The notes under the pieces were generated by a model. That model did not search any database, was not told where the DNA came from, and worked only from the letters and a program-made list of their open reading frames with translations. A stretch of DNA of 52,979 nucleotides from Elusimicrobia bacterium GWB2_63_22 (GTDB lineage Bacteria; Elusimicrobiota; Elusimicrobia; Elusimicrobiales; UBA9959): contig MGUA01000031.1 of the NCBI GenBank assembly GCA_001799735.1, positions 48,937 to 101,915 on the forward strand, in the 5' to 3' direction. This document shows, in pieces, positions 42,762 through 52,979 of this stretch (the stretch's first letter is position 1; each line of letters begins with the position of its first letter). Position numbers and translations under genes: made by a program.

Positions 42762-44102
42762 ATGGCATTTTGGGGAAACAAACAGGAAGGAGAAAACCCC
42801 CAGCCGGGAGAGCAGGCGCCCGCGCAATTCACCGGGAGCCTCGAGGAAGGCTACAGCGAGCTGGTAAAGGCCAAGGGCAGGGCGCCCGGCATCGACCTCG
42901 CCATAAAGCTCAGCGACCTCATCCTCGAGCACGCCGTGCAGGAGCGCGCCAGCGACGTGCACATAGAATCCCAGGGCGCCAACCTGCGCGTGCGCTTCCG
43001 CGTGGACGGCATCCTGCAGGACATGCTGAGCTCGCCCAAGAACGCCGACATCCCGCTGACCCAGCGCATCCGGGTGCTGGCGGGCTTCGACCCCGAACCC
43101 CCTACCTCTTTCCGCAACGAAGAAGGCCGCTTCCAGAAGATGCTGGCCGGCCGCGCCATACAGGTGCGCGTCTCCTCGTTCCCGACCGTCAACGGCGAGA
43201 AGCTGGTGTTGCGCGTGCTGGACCGCCAGCAGCTCGGCCTGGACCTGGACCAGATCGGCCTCGACCAGGACGCCCTGACACTCATCAAGAAGCTCATCCG
43301 CAACCCCTACGGCATCTTCTTCATCACCGGCTCCACGGGCTCCGGCAAGACCACGTCGCTCTACGCGATGCTCAAGAACATCAATACCCCGATGATCAAC
43401 ATCATCACCCTCGAGGACCCGGTGGAGTACCGGCTCGAGGGCATCAACCAGGCGCAGATCAGCGCCAAGACCGGCTTCACCTGGACCGAAGGCCTGCGCA
43501 CCATCCTGCGCCAGGACCCCGACGTCATCATGGTGGGCGAGATCCGCGACTTCGACACGGCGGAGATCAGCCTGCGCTCGGCCCTGACGGGTCACCTGCT
43601 GTTCACCACCATCCACACCATCAACTCCGCCAGCATCATCGAGCGCCTCTTCGAGATGGGTGTGCCGCCCTTCCTGATCGGGTCCTCCATGCTGGGCGCC
43701 ATGAGCCAGCGCCTGGTGCGCAAGGTCTGCCCCAAGTGCTCGCAGAGCGCCGCGCCCCCGTCCGAGCCCGTCGTTAACGAATTCGTCAAGAACATGGACC
43801 CCGAAGAGGGCAAGATCGTAAAAGAGCTCATCCTCAAGCCCGGCGCCGCCTACAAGGTGGAGAAGGGCTGCCCGGAATGCCGCAACACCGGCTACATGGG
43901 CCGCGTCGGCATCTTCGAACTGATGCTGATGAACGAGGAGATCCGCAAGCACATCCTCGACCATGCGCCGACCGACGTGATCAAGCGCACGGCCATCAAG
44001 ACCGGCAAGATGCGCACGCTGCTGATGGACGGCATCCTTAAGGCCCGCACTGGCACCACCACCCTCTCGGAGATCATCCGCGTCACCGCGACAATGGTCT
44101 AA
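42762..44102 (+). CDS. GspE/PilB-family assembly ATPase without the N-terminal domain
   Basis: 446 residues; it would power type IV pilus or type II secretion pseudopilus extension from the cytoplasmic side of the membrane. The N2 domain has DLILEHAVQERASDVHIES. Walker A is at 190-197 (GSTGSGKT); the Asp box is TLEDPVEYRLEGINQ, and Walker B is DPDVIMVGEIRD. His-box residues lie in GHLLFTTIHTINSA. The tetracysteine zinc site is CPKC with CPEC. The N-terminal N1 domain of full-length PilB/GspE (about 550 residues) is missing, a feature also seen in some paralogues. No other pilus gene lies nearby, so PilB and GspE cannot be distinguished. A strong terminator follows. Confidence 0.93.
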   Translation: MAFWGNKQEGENPQPGEQAPAQFTGSLEEGYSELVKAKGRAPGIDLAIKLSDLILEHAVQERASDVHIESQGANLRVRFRVDGILQDMLSSPKNADIPLTQRIRVLAGFDPEPPTSFRNEEGRFQKMLAGRAIQVRVSSFPTVNGEKLVLRVLDRQQLGLDLDQIGLDQDALTLIKKLIRNPYGIFFITGSTGSGKTTSLYAMLKNINTPMINIITLEDPVEYRLEGINQAQISAKTGFTWTEGLRTILRQDPDVIMVGEIRDFDTAEISLRSALTGHLLFTTIHTINSASIIERLFEMGVPPFLIGSSMLGAMSQRLVRKVCPKCSQSAAPPSEPVVNEFVKNMDPEEGKIVKELILKPGAAYKVEKGCPECRNTGYMGRVGIFELMLMNEEIRKHILDHAPTDVIKRTAIKTGKMRTLLMDGILKARTGTTTLSEIIRVTATMV

Positions 44103-44118
44103 CGCCGGGGGCAGCCTT

Positions 44119-44158
44119 AAACCCGGCCGGCCGGAAACGGGGGCCGGGTTTGTTTTTT
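44119..44158 (+). terminator. Terminator between the ATPase gene and the aspartokinase-like gene
   Basis: AAACCCGGCC (44119-44128) pairs with GGCCGGGTTT (44142-44151), followed by a GTTTTTT tail. The tail ends three bases before the next ATG at 44162, leaving no room for a separate promoter, so the hairpin may also act as an attenuator. Confidence 0.85.
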
Positions 44159-44161
44159 AAG

Positions 44162-45121
<960 letters not shown>

Positions 45122-45132
45122 CCCGAACGTTA

Positions 45133-45161
45133 TTGACTTCACCCGGGTAAAGCTATAAAAT
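45133..45161 (+). promoter_or_regulatory. Promoter of the small membrane protein / dihydropyrimidinase pair
   Basis: TTGACT (45133-45138), a 17-base spacer, TAAAAT (45156-45161), 9 bases before the ATG, so the leader would be extremely short. A 15-base spacing to TATAAA is the alternative reading. Confidence 0.6.
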
Positions 45162-45170
45162 TCAATTACT

Positions 45171-45410
45171 ATGGCAAACGCAATTCGCGCCGTCTTCGCT
45201 CTCTTCTGGCTGGTCGCCTGCGGTTTTATCGGCTTCCTGGCCTACATAGTGATACAGACCGAAGGCGACCCCAGGGCGCTCTGGGCCTGGCTGGTGATGT
45301 GCGGCTTTACCTTCGTCTCCGCCACGTTCCTGGCCTATAATATCGTCTTCGGGCACACGCACCGCGCCGAAGAAGCCCACCACCAAAAACACCTCGCAGA
45401 TAACGCCTGA
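45171..45410 (+). CDS. Small membrane protein with His-rich tail (79 aa), unknown function
   Basis: Two predicted membrane helices (about 7-28, AVFALFWLVACGFIGFLAYI, and about 38-59, WAWLVMCGFTFVSATFLAYN) are joined by a short loop with Gly-Asp-Pro. The C-terminal tail is rich in His and charged residues (GHTHRAEEAHHQKHLADNA) and might bind metal or simply be cytoplasmic. I recognise no family. It has its own promoter and is followed after eight bases by the dihydropyrimidinase-like gene. Confidence 0.75.
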   Translation: MANAIRAVFALFWLVACGFIGFLAYIVIQTEGDPRALWAWLVMCGFTFVSATFLAYNIVFGHTHRAEEAHHQKHLADNA

Positions 45411-45418
45411 AACCGGCC

Positions 45419-46804
45419 ATGTCTTTCGACCTGATAATCAAGGGCGGCACCGTGGTCGGCGGGGGCCGGGCCGCCGTTCGCGACGTGCTGGTCAGGGGCG
45501 GCCGCATAGCCGCCGTTCGCCGGCCGGCCGCCGGCGCCACAGCCGCCAGGGTGATAGACGCCCGCGGGCTGCTGGTCCTGCCCGGCGTGATAGACGCCCA
45601 CGCGCATTTCCGCCTTAAACTGGGCCCGGGGCGCTACACCTCGGACGATTTCACCTCCGGCTCGGCCGCGGCGGTCTGCGGCGGCACCACCACTTTTATA
45701 GATTATACCGGCCAGGGCCCGGGGGAAAGCCCGCTCAAAGGCCTGCTGGCGCGCGTAAAAGAAGCCGAAGGCCGCTGCTACGCCGACTTCTCCTTCCACT
45801 GCATGCTGACCGGCTGGGAAAAGATCAAAGACCCGGCCGGCCAGATGGCCGCGGCCGTGCGGGCCGGAGCGCCGACCTTTAAAATGTTCACAGCCTACGG
45901 AGCCCGCGGCCTTATGGCCGGAGACGCCGCCCTGTCGGCGGCCCTTAAAGCTGCCGCCCGGCTGGGCGCGCTGATCTGCGTCCACGCCGAGAACGGCCCG
46001 GTGATAGACCTGCTGGCCGAAACTTACGCCGGGCGCGGGATAAGCTCTTTGCCCCTGTCGCGGCCCCCTTTCACCGAAACCGAACCAGTGGGCCGCGTCG
46101 CGGCTCTCGCGGCAGCGGCCGGCGCGCCGGTCTATTTCGTCCACCTGTCGGCCGGCGGGTCAGCCGGCATAATAGCGGCGGCCCGCAAGGCGGGGCTCAA
46201 GGTTCTAGGCGAGACCTGCCCGCAGTACCTGGCGCTCGACGAAAGCCGGTTCAGGGGCAGGGACGGGTACCTGTATTCCTGCTGCCCGCCCATCAGGACC
46301 CGGGAGGACAACGCCGCCCTCTGGCGGGCGCTGAAGAACGGCAGCCTGAAGGTGCTGGCTACCGACAACTGTACTTTCACGCGGGCGCAGAAGGGCGTTT
46401 GGGGCGGGGACGTACGCCGGCTGCCGATGGGCCTGCCGGGAGCGCAGACCCTGCTGGCCGCGGCGTACACCTACGGCGTGAAGGCGGGTAAAATATCGCT
46501 GGGGAAGCTGGTGGAAGTGCTGTGCGAAAACCCGGCCAGGATCATGGGCCTGGCCGCGAAAGGCTTCATAAAGCCGGGCTTCGACGCCGACTTCGCCATT
46601 CTCGACCCGCGGGCCTGCGTAAAAGCCGACTGGCGCAAGCTCCGGCATAACACCGATTTCTCGCCCTGGCAGGGGCGAAAACTGTATGGTTTCCCGAAGT
46701 ACACCGTCCTGCGCGGCGAGGTCGTAGCCGAGGCGGGGGAACTCACGGCTAAAAGAACTTTCGGCGGACGCTTCCTGCGCCGCTGCCTGCCCCGCATAAT
46801 CTAG
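45419..46804 (+). CDS. Dihydropyrimidinase/hydantoinase-family amidohydrolase
   Basis: A cyclic-amidase (461 residues) that would hydrolyse dihydropyrimidines or hydantoins. Metal-site residues are visible: HxH in GVIDAHAHF, the lysine expected to be carbamylated in PTFKMFTAYGARG, the histidines in CVHAENG and FVHLSAGG, and the catalytic aspartate in LATDNCTF. The C-terminal metal-free strand region (KPGFDADFAILDP) closes the usual composite fold. Overall it is nearer dihydropyrimidinase than dihydroorotase or allantoinase; exact substrate is uncertain. No other pyrimidine-degradation gene is adjacent. It ends six bases from the convergent ribF. Confidence 0.88.
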   Translation: MSFDLIIKGGTVVGGGRAAVRDVLVRGGRIAAVRRPAAGATAARVIDARGLLVLPGVIDAHAHFRLKLGPGRYTSDDFTSGSAAAVCGGTTTFIDYTGQGPGESPLKGLLARVKEAEGRCYADFSFHCMLTGWEKIKDPAGQMAAAVRAGAPTFKMFTAYGARGLMAGDAALSAALKAAARLGALICVHAENGPVIDLLAETYAGRGISSLPLSRPPFTETEPVGRVAALAAAAGAPVYFVHLSAGGSAGIIAAARKAGLKVLGETCPQYLALDESRFRGRDGYLYSCCPPIRTREDNAALWRALKNGSLKVLATDNCTFTRAQKGVWGGDVRRLPMGLPGAQTLLAAAYTYGVKAGKISLGKLVEVLCENPARIMGLAAKGFIKPGFDADFAILDPRACVKADWRKLRHNTDFSPWQGRKLYGFPKYTVLRGEVVAEAGELTAKRTFGGRFLRRCLPRII

Positions 46805-46810
46805 GAAAAA

Positions 46811-47716
46811 TCAGGTTTTGGAACCGGCCGACCTGGCGAAATAGCGCCGGGCCGCCGCAATGTCGGCGCGGATGTGGCTGACCAGGGATTGGCGGGAGCT
46901 GAATTTCCGCTCCGGGCGGATATGCTTGAGGAACGTGACGCGCACCTGCCGGCCGTAGATGGTCCGGGAGAAGTCCAGGATATGCGCCTCCAGGATCAGG
47001 CGGCCGCCCAGGGACGCCACGGTGGGGCGGCTGCCAACGTTGAGCACTCCGTCAAAGGTCTCATGGCCGACGTGCACGCGGGCGGCGAAAATGCCTGGCG
47101 GCAGGATCTTGGCCGGGTCCACGGCCACGTTGGCCGTCCGGAAGCCGAGCTGGCGGCCGATGCCCGCCCCCTTTATCACCGGCCCCGAAGCGAAGTAGTC
47201 CCAGCCCAGGCAGCGGTTGGCCTCGCCTACCGCCCCGGCGCGCAGGTGGGCCCGTATCAGACTGGAGGAGATCTTATGCCCGCCCCGGCGGGAGAAGGCT
47301 ACCTCCTTGAACGCGATACCTGCGGCCGCGCTGGCGGCTCGCAGAAAAGCCGTATGGCCTTCGCGCCCCTGGCCGACGGCGAAATCCGGGCCCACGCACA
47401 GCCCGCCGGCGCCAAACCGGCCCAGGACCGTGGAGGAGAAGAACTCCCCGGCCTGCATGGACGCGAGCTGCCGGTCAAAAGCCAGCGGCTCGGCCAGGTC
47501 CGGGCGCAGGTCCTTTATCAGGCCCTCGCGCTCGCCGGGCAGGGTTATCAGGCAGTTTTCCTTTTCTCCGGAAAAAAAGAATTTAGGGGGAACCGGGAAA
47601 TAGACTATGCGGCTTTTAAGACCCCGGCGCAGGGCCTCGCGCACCGCCGCGCGGATTATCCGGCGATGCCCCAGGTGCACGCCGTCAAAAGTCCCCATCG
47701 CCAGGAAAAAGGTCAC
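46811..47716 (-). CDS. ribF: Bifunctional riboflavin kinase / FAD synthetase
   Basis: It phosphorylates riboflavin to FMN and adenylates it to FAD. 301 residues from the GTG at 47716, which overlaps the truB stop (GTGA). The longer upstream frame is antisense-like sequence inside truB. The FAD synthetase domain has the nucleotidyltransferase motif MGTFDGVHLGH and KISSSLIR. The flavokinase domain has GPVIKGAGIGRQLGFRTANV (usually FPTAN; here Phe-Arg-Thr). Its product FMN is the ligand of the riboswitch before ribBA. The truB-ribF order is common in bacteria. Confidence 0.95.
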   Translation of the reverse strand: MTFFLAMGTFDGVHLGHRRIIRAAVREALRRGLKSRIVYFPVPPKFFFSGEKENCLITLPGEREGLIKDLRPDLAEPLAFDRQLASMQAGEFFSSTVLGRFGAGGLCVGPDFAVGQGREGHTAFLRAASAAAGIAFKEVAFSRRGGHKISSSLIRAHLRAGAVGEANRCLGWDYFASGPVIKGAGIGRQLGFRTANVAVDPAKILPPGIFAARVHVGHETFDGVLNVGSRPTVASLGGRLILEAHILDFSRTIYGRQVRVTFLKHIRPERKFSSRQSLVSHIRADIAAARRYFARSAGSKT

Positions 47717-48420
47717 GCCTGCCCCCCGGGCACCGGGCCGAGACGCGCCAGGGCCTCTTCCGGGGTCATGGCGGCCAGCTCCCCGGCGGTCACGGCGCCC
47801 TTCACGCTGTAGGCGCCTATGCTCTCGCGGCGGAGGGCCTTCAGATGGGCGCGGGACCCCAGGGCGCGCCCGAGCTCGCAGGCGATAGAGCGGATATACG
47901 TGCCGCCGGAACACTCTATAACGAAATCCAGCTCCGGGGGCCGGGGCGACCAGGAGAGCCACCGCACCTCGGCCTCGCGCTTCACTTCGGGCATGGCCTC
48001 GTTGCGGCGGGCCATTTTATACATCGGCCGGCCGCCCAGGCGCACGGCGGAATAAGACGGGACCTGCTGTATGATCCTGCCGCTGAAAGCCGGGATGATT
48101 TTTTTTAAAGATTCTTCGTCCAGCGCCGGCGGGGGGGCGTCCGCCACGGCCTTGCCTTCGGCGTCCCAGGTATCGGTCTCGGACCCGAACAGGATGGTGC
48201 CGGCATACACCTTGGCCGTGCCCTGCAGGGCGGCCTGCGCCGACGTGGCCGAACCAACCAGCAGGATGAGCAGGCCGGTAGCCATGGGGTCCAGCGTGCC
48301 GGTATGGCCTATCCGGCGTATCGAAAGTTTACGGCGGAGCAGGGCCACCGCGTCGTGGGAGGTTATGCCCTTCGGCTTGTCGAAGAGGAACAGGCCGGAG
48401 GGCGGCTGCGGAGTGATCAT
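47713..48420 (-). CDS. truB: tRNA pseudouridine-55 synthase
   Basis: It makes pseudouridine 55 in the T loop of tRNA. 235 residues, at the short end of the family because the C-terminal PUA domain is missing. Signatures are GLFLFDKPKGITSHDAVA, the catalytic aspartate in GHTGTLDPMATGLL, QVPSYSAVRLGGRPMYKMAR, and CSGGTYIRSIACELGRALG. The start overlaps the end of the DHH phosphoesterase gene by four bases. Confidence 0.95.
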   Translation of the reverse strand: MITPQPPSGLFLFDKPKGITSHDAVALLRRKLSIRRIGHTGTLDPMATGLLILLVGSATSAQAALQGTAKVYAGTILFGSETDTWDAEGKAVADAPPPALDEESLKKIIPAFSGRIIQQVPSYSAVRLGGRPMYKMARRNEAMPEVKREAEVRWLSWSPRPPELDFVIECSGGTYIRSIACELGRALGSRAHLKALRRESIGAYSVKGAVTAGELAAMTPEEALARLGPVPGGQA

Positions 48421-49403
48421 GCCAGCAGGCGGGTAAGCACCGAGAGGACTTTTTCGCGGGCGGCCGCGAGGCCCGCCTTCATGCGGCAGCCGGAGGCGTT
48501 GCGGTGCCCGCCGCCGCCGAAGGACTTGGCGACCAGGCTGACGTCCAGGTGGCCGCGCGAGCGGAAGGTGACGCTGACGCGCTCGGCTTCCTCGCGGAAC
48601 ATCACCGCGGCTTTCACGCCGGGGGGCATCATGCCGAAATTTATCACGTTCTCGCTGTGCTCGGAACGCGCGTCGAAGTCCTTGAAATCCGAGGCCTTCA
48701 GCGTAAGGACGGCCAGCTTTCCGCCCGCCTTGAGTTCCAGGCTTTCCAGGGCGCGGCCCAGGATCTTCAGGGCCTCGCAGGCCTTGGTGGCGTAAAGGAT
48801 GTCGTTGATGCGGGAGAACTTGAAGCCGGTCTCCAGCAGGCGGGAGGCGATCTCCAGCGTCCGGGGGCTGGTGGCCGGGAAATGGAAGCGGCCGGTATCG
48901 GTGACCATGCCGGTGTACAGGCAGGTGGCCTCGCGCCGGGTCACGTTAACCGTCATGTTATGGAAGAGCCGGTAGACGATCTCGGCGGTGGAGGAGGAAT
49001 GCGGCTCCACGATATTGATGTCGCCGTAGAACTCGGAAGTCTTGTGGTGGTCGATGTTGACCACTTTGCCGCAGCGCTTGAGCACCGGCTCCAGGTTGCC
49101 GCCCCGGGCGGGGGTGGAGCACTCCAGCAGTATCGCCGCGTCGAACCTGGCGGCGGGCAGGCGCGACCGGATGCTCTTGGCGTTAGGCAGGAAGCGCAGG
49201 TTCTCGGGCACGGGGTCCTGGGAGAACAGGCGCACCTTCTTGCCGAGGCGCTTGAGCACCGAGCCGATGGCCAGCATCGAGCCTATGGTGTCCCCGTCCG
49301 GGTTAAGGTGCCCGGCCAGGAAAAAAGTCTCCGAATTAACTATCAGCTCCTCGAGGCGCTTAAACTCCGCCTCGAGATCAAGGGTTCGCATCGGTTTTGT
49401 CAT
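48417..49403 (-). CDS. nrnA: DHH-family phosphoesterase (NrnA-like oligoribonuclease / pAp phosphatase)
   Basis: 328 residues with the DHH/DHHA1 arrangement. Metal-site motifs are AGHLNPDGDTIGS, LLECSTP (where DxxDP-like residues are usual), the DHH-equivalent NIDHHKTS, and MVTDTGRFHF. The C-terminal DHHA1 substrate-binding motif is GGGGHRNASGCRM. It degrades short RNA oligomers and 3'-phosphoadenosine phosphate in organisms lacking Orn. It stands between rbfA and truB, a common neighbourhood. The start overlaps rbfA by 26 bases; an ATG four codons later would reduce this to 14. Confidence 0.9.
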   Translation of the reverse strand: MTKPMRTLDLEAEFKRLEELIVNSETFFLAGHLNPDGDTIGSMLAIGSVLKRLGKKVRLFSQDPVPENLRFLPNAKSIRSRLPAARFDAAILLECSTPARGGNLEPVLKRCGKVVNIDHHKTSEFYGDINIVEPHSSSTAEIVYRLFHNMTVNVTRREATCLYTGMVTDTGRFHFPATSPRTLEIASRLLETGFKFSRINDILYATKACEALKILGRALESLELKAGGKLAVLTLKASDFKDFDARSEHSENVINFGMMPPGVKAAVMFREEAERVSVTFRSRGHLDVSLVAKSFGGGGHRNASGCRMKAGLAAAREKVLSVLTRLLA

Positions 49404-49746
49404 TTTCAGAATGGAGCTTTTTGAAGATACTCTCGAGGTGAGAGGCCTTCTCGGGGGTCTCGTCGAACTTGAAGATAAGTTCCGGGACCGTCTTCAGGCG
49501 CAGGCGCTTGAAGAGCGCCGTCCTGATGTCGCGGCTGTTGGCCATGAGGACCCGCTCCTTGCGGCGGCGTTCGTCCTCCGTGCCGAGCACGGAATAATAG
49601 ACGTACATCACCTTGCAGTCGCTGGCGAGATCGGCGCCGGTCAGCGTGAGGATGCCGTTGGCGTTGATGCCGTTGACGTTCCTCAGCTGGGCGCTGATCT
49701 CCTGAAGGAAGAGCTCCTTCAGCCTTTCGTTGCGTTTTGAACCCAT
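49378..49746 (-). CDS. rbfA: Ribosome-binding factor A
   Basis: A small KH-fold protein (122 residues) that assists 16S rRNA 5'-end maturation and small-subunit assembly in the cold. Family features are the N-terminal KRNERLKELFLQEISAQL, the strand segment SDCKVMYVYYSVLG and the end VPELIFKFDETPEKASHLESI. It sits six bases after infB in the classic nusA-infB-rbfA-truB neighbourhood. Confidence 0.94.
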   Translation of the reverse strand: MGSKRNERLKELFLQEISAQLRNVNGINANGILTLTGADLASDCKVMYVYYSVLGTEDERRRKERVLMANSRDIRTALFKRLRLKTVPELIFKFDETPEKASHLESIFKKLHSENDKTDANP

Positions 49747-49752
49747 AAGGCG

Positions 49753-52285
<2,533 letters not shown>

Positions 52286-52311
<26 letters not shown>

Positions 52312-52979
52312 TTTTCACCTCTTCGGTCGCGGGGACTTCTTCCTGGGCGGCCTGCTGTCCGTAGTTAGGATTTTCTTCAATGAATTTCTTGGCGCCGGCC
52401 AGTATCTTCTGGGCGGTCTTCTCGCCTATGCCCTCCAGGGAGCAGAGCTCTTCCTCGGTGAGGCCGGCCACGGTGCGGATGTCGAGCACGTTCATGGTGA
52501 TGAGCGTCTCGGCCACCTTGGAGCCGATCCCGTCGATCTTGAGCAGGTCCTGCATGGCCATGTCGGTGGTTTTCTTGTTCTCTTCGTTGCGCTGGCCTTC
52601 GGACTTCACCTCTATCTCCCAGCCGGTCAGGCGGCTGGCGAGGCGGATGTTCTGGCCCTCGCGGCCTATGGCCATAGCCAGCTGGTCGTCGGGCACGATG
52701 ATCTGGGCGCGCTTGCCCTCCTTATCCAGCACCTTCACGGAGCTGACCGTGGCGGGGGAGAAGGACTTGGCGATCATGGTGAGCGTGTCCTCGATGTAGG
52801 GGATGAGGTCGATCTTCTCGTTGGCGAGCTCGCTCATGATGACGCGGATGCGCGAGCCGCGGATGCCGACGCAGGCGCCGACGGGATCCACCTTGGGCGA
52901 GTTGCTGCGCACGAGCACCTTGGCGCGGAAGCCGGGGTCGCGGACCACGTCCACGATCTCGATGACCTTCTCGGCGATC
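52286..52979 (-). CDS. nusA: Transcription termination/antitermination factor NusA (C-terminal part)
   Basis: Only the C-terminal about 230 residues are in the window; the frame is open to the window edge. The KH domains are seen in VDPVGACVGIRGSRIRVIMSEL and in IIVPDDQLAMAIGREGQNIRLA followed by LTGWEIEV. A helix-hairpin-helix region follows (KIDGIGSKVAETL, SLEGIGEKTAQKIL), ending in an acidic tail. It overlaps infB by 26 bases, which suggests coupled translation. Confidence 0.96.

Noticed and set aside
47717-47962. N-terminal extension of ribF inside truB
   Set aside because: Arg/Pro-rich shadow; the nucleotidyltransferase motif begins a few residues after the GTG at 47716 that overlaps the truB stop.

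Overview
This is a GC-rich stretch of bacterial chromosome, densely packed with no insertion sequences, prophage or CRISPR array. It reads as a Gram-negative organism: PorV-like outer-membrane barrel, OmpA-type MotB, and a GspE/PilB ATPase. Gene content and surface-protein style (tail-fibre-like adhesins, FlgD/CHU_C-like C-terminal modules, PorV-TPR) make me think of Elusimicrobiota or a related uncultured phylum. That placement is inference; no rRNA or phylogenetic marker was compared.

Layout. (1) 1-11234: respiratory complex I genes nuoD(partial)-E-F-G-H-I-J-K-L-M-N, nearly all joined by 1-4 nt overlaps and ended by a small terminator. (2) 11235-12667: promoter, a possible 55-aa basic protein and a 330-aa coiled-coil protein. 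(3) 12683-16260, minus strand: riboflavin operon ribBA-ribH-ribD-ribE behind an FMN riboswitch with an intrinsic terminator. (4) 16273-24207: surface genes. These are a 1252-aa tail-fibre/head-repeat adhesin, a 537-aa FN3 protein with a FlgD/CHU_C-like C-terminus, a divergent 132-aa protein made only of a signal peptide and that same module, and a PorV-TPR fusion.

(5) 24215-34050 is the most unusual part. It holds a HAMP sensor kinase, a protein joining a FliF RBM3 domain and transmembrane helix to FliG, and a coupled coiled-coil GHKL ATPase without a recognisable phospho-histidine. On the opposite strand, ending against it, are motA, motB, a Cache/PAS sensor kinase and three response regulators. 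No rod, hook, filament or export-gate gene is present in the window. I read this as a candidate non-flagellar (or strongly reduced) stator/rotor machine with its own two-component control.

(6) 34243-37380: acyl-CoA dehydrogenase, EtfB and a ferredoxin-EtfA fusion, a possible electron-bifurcating set that could exchange electrons with NADH used by complex I. (7) 37381-40555: a strongly self-complementary element upstream of pgi, then pgi and an S41-like membrane-anchored protein. (8) 40571-46804: malic enzyme (minus) sharing overlapping divergent promoters with a CAU tRNA, then greA, a GspE/PilB ATPase, an aspartokinase-like gene, a small membrane protein and a dihydropyrimidinase-like hydrolase. 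(9) 46811-52979, minus strand: the translation/RNA cluster nusA(partial)-infB-rbfA-DHH phosphoesterase-truB-ribF.

Metabolic links: RibBA/H/D/E and RibF make the FMN and FAD used by NuoF, the acyl-CoA dehydrogenase and the ETF.
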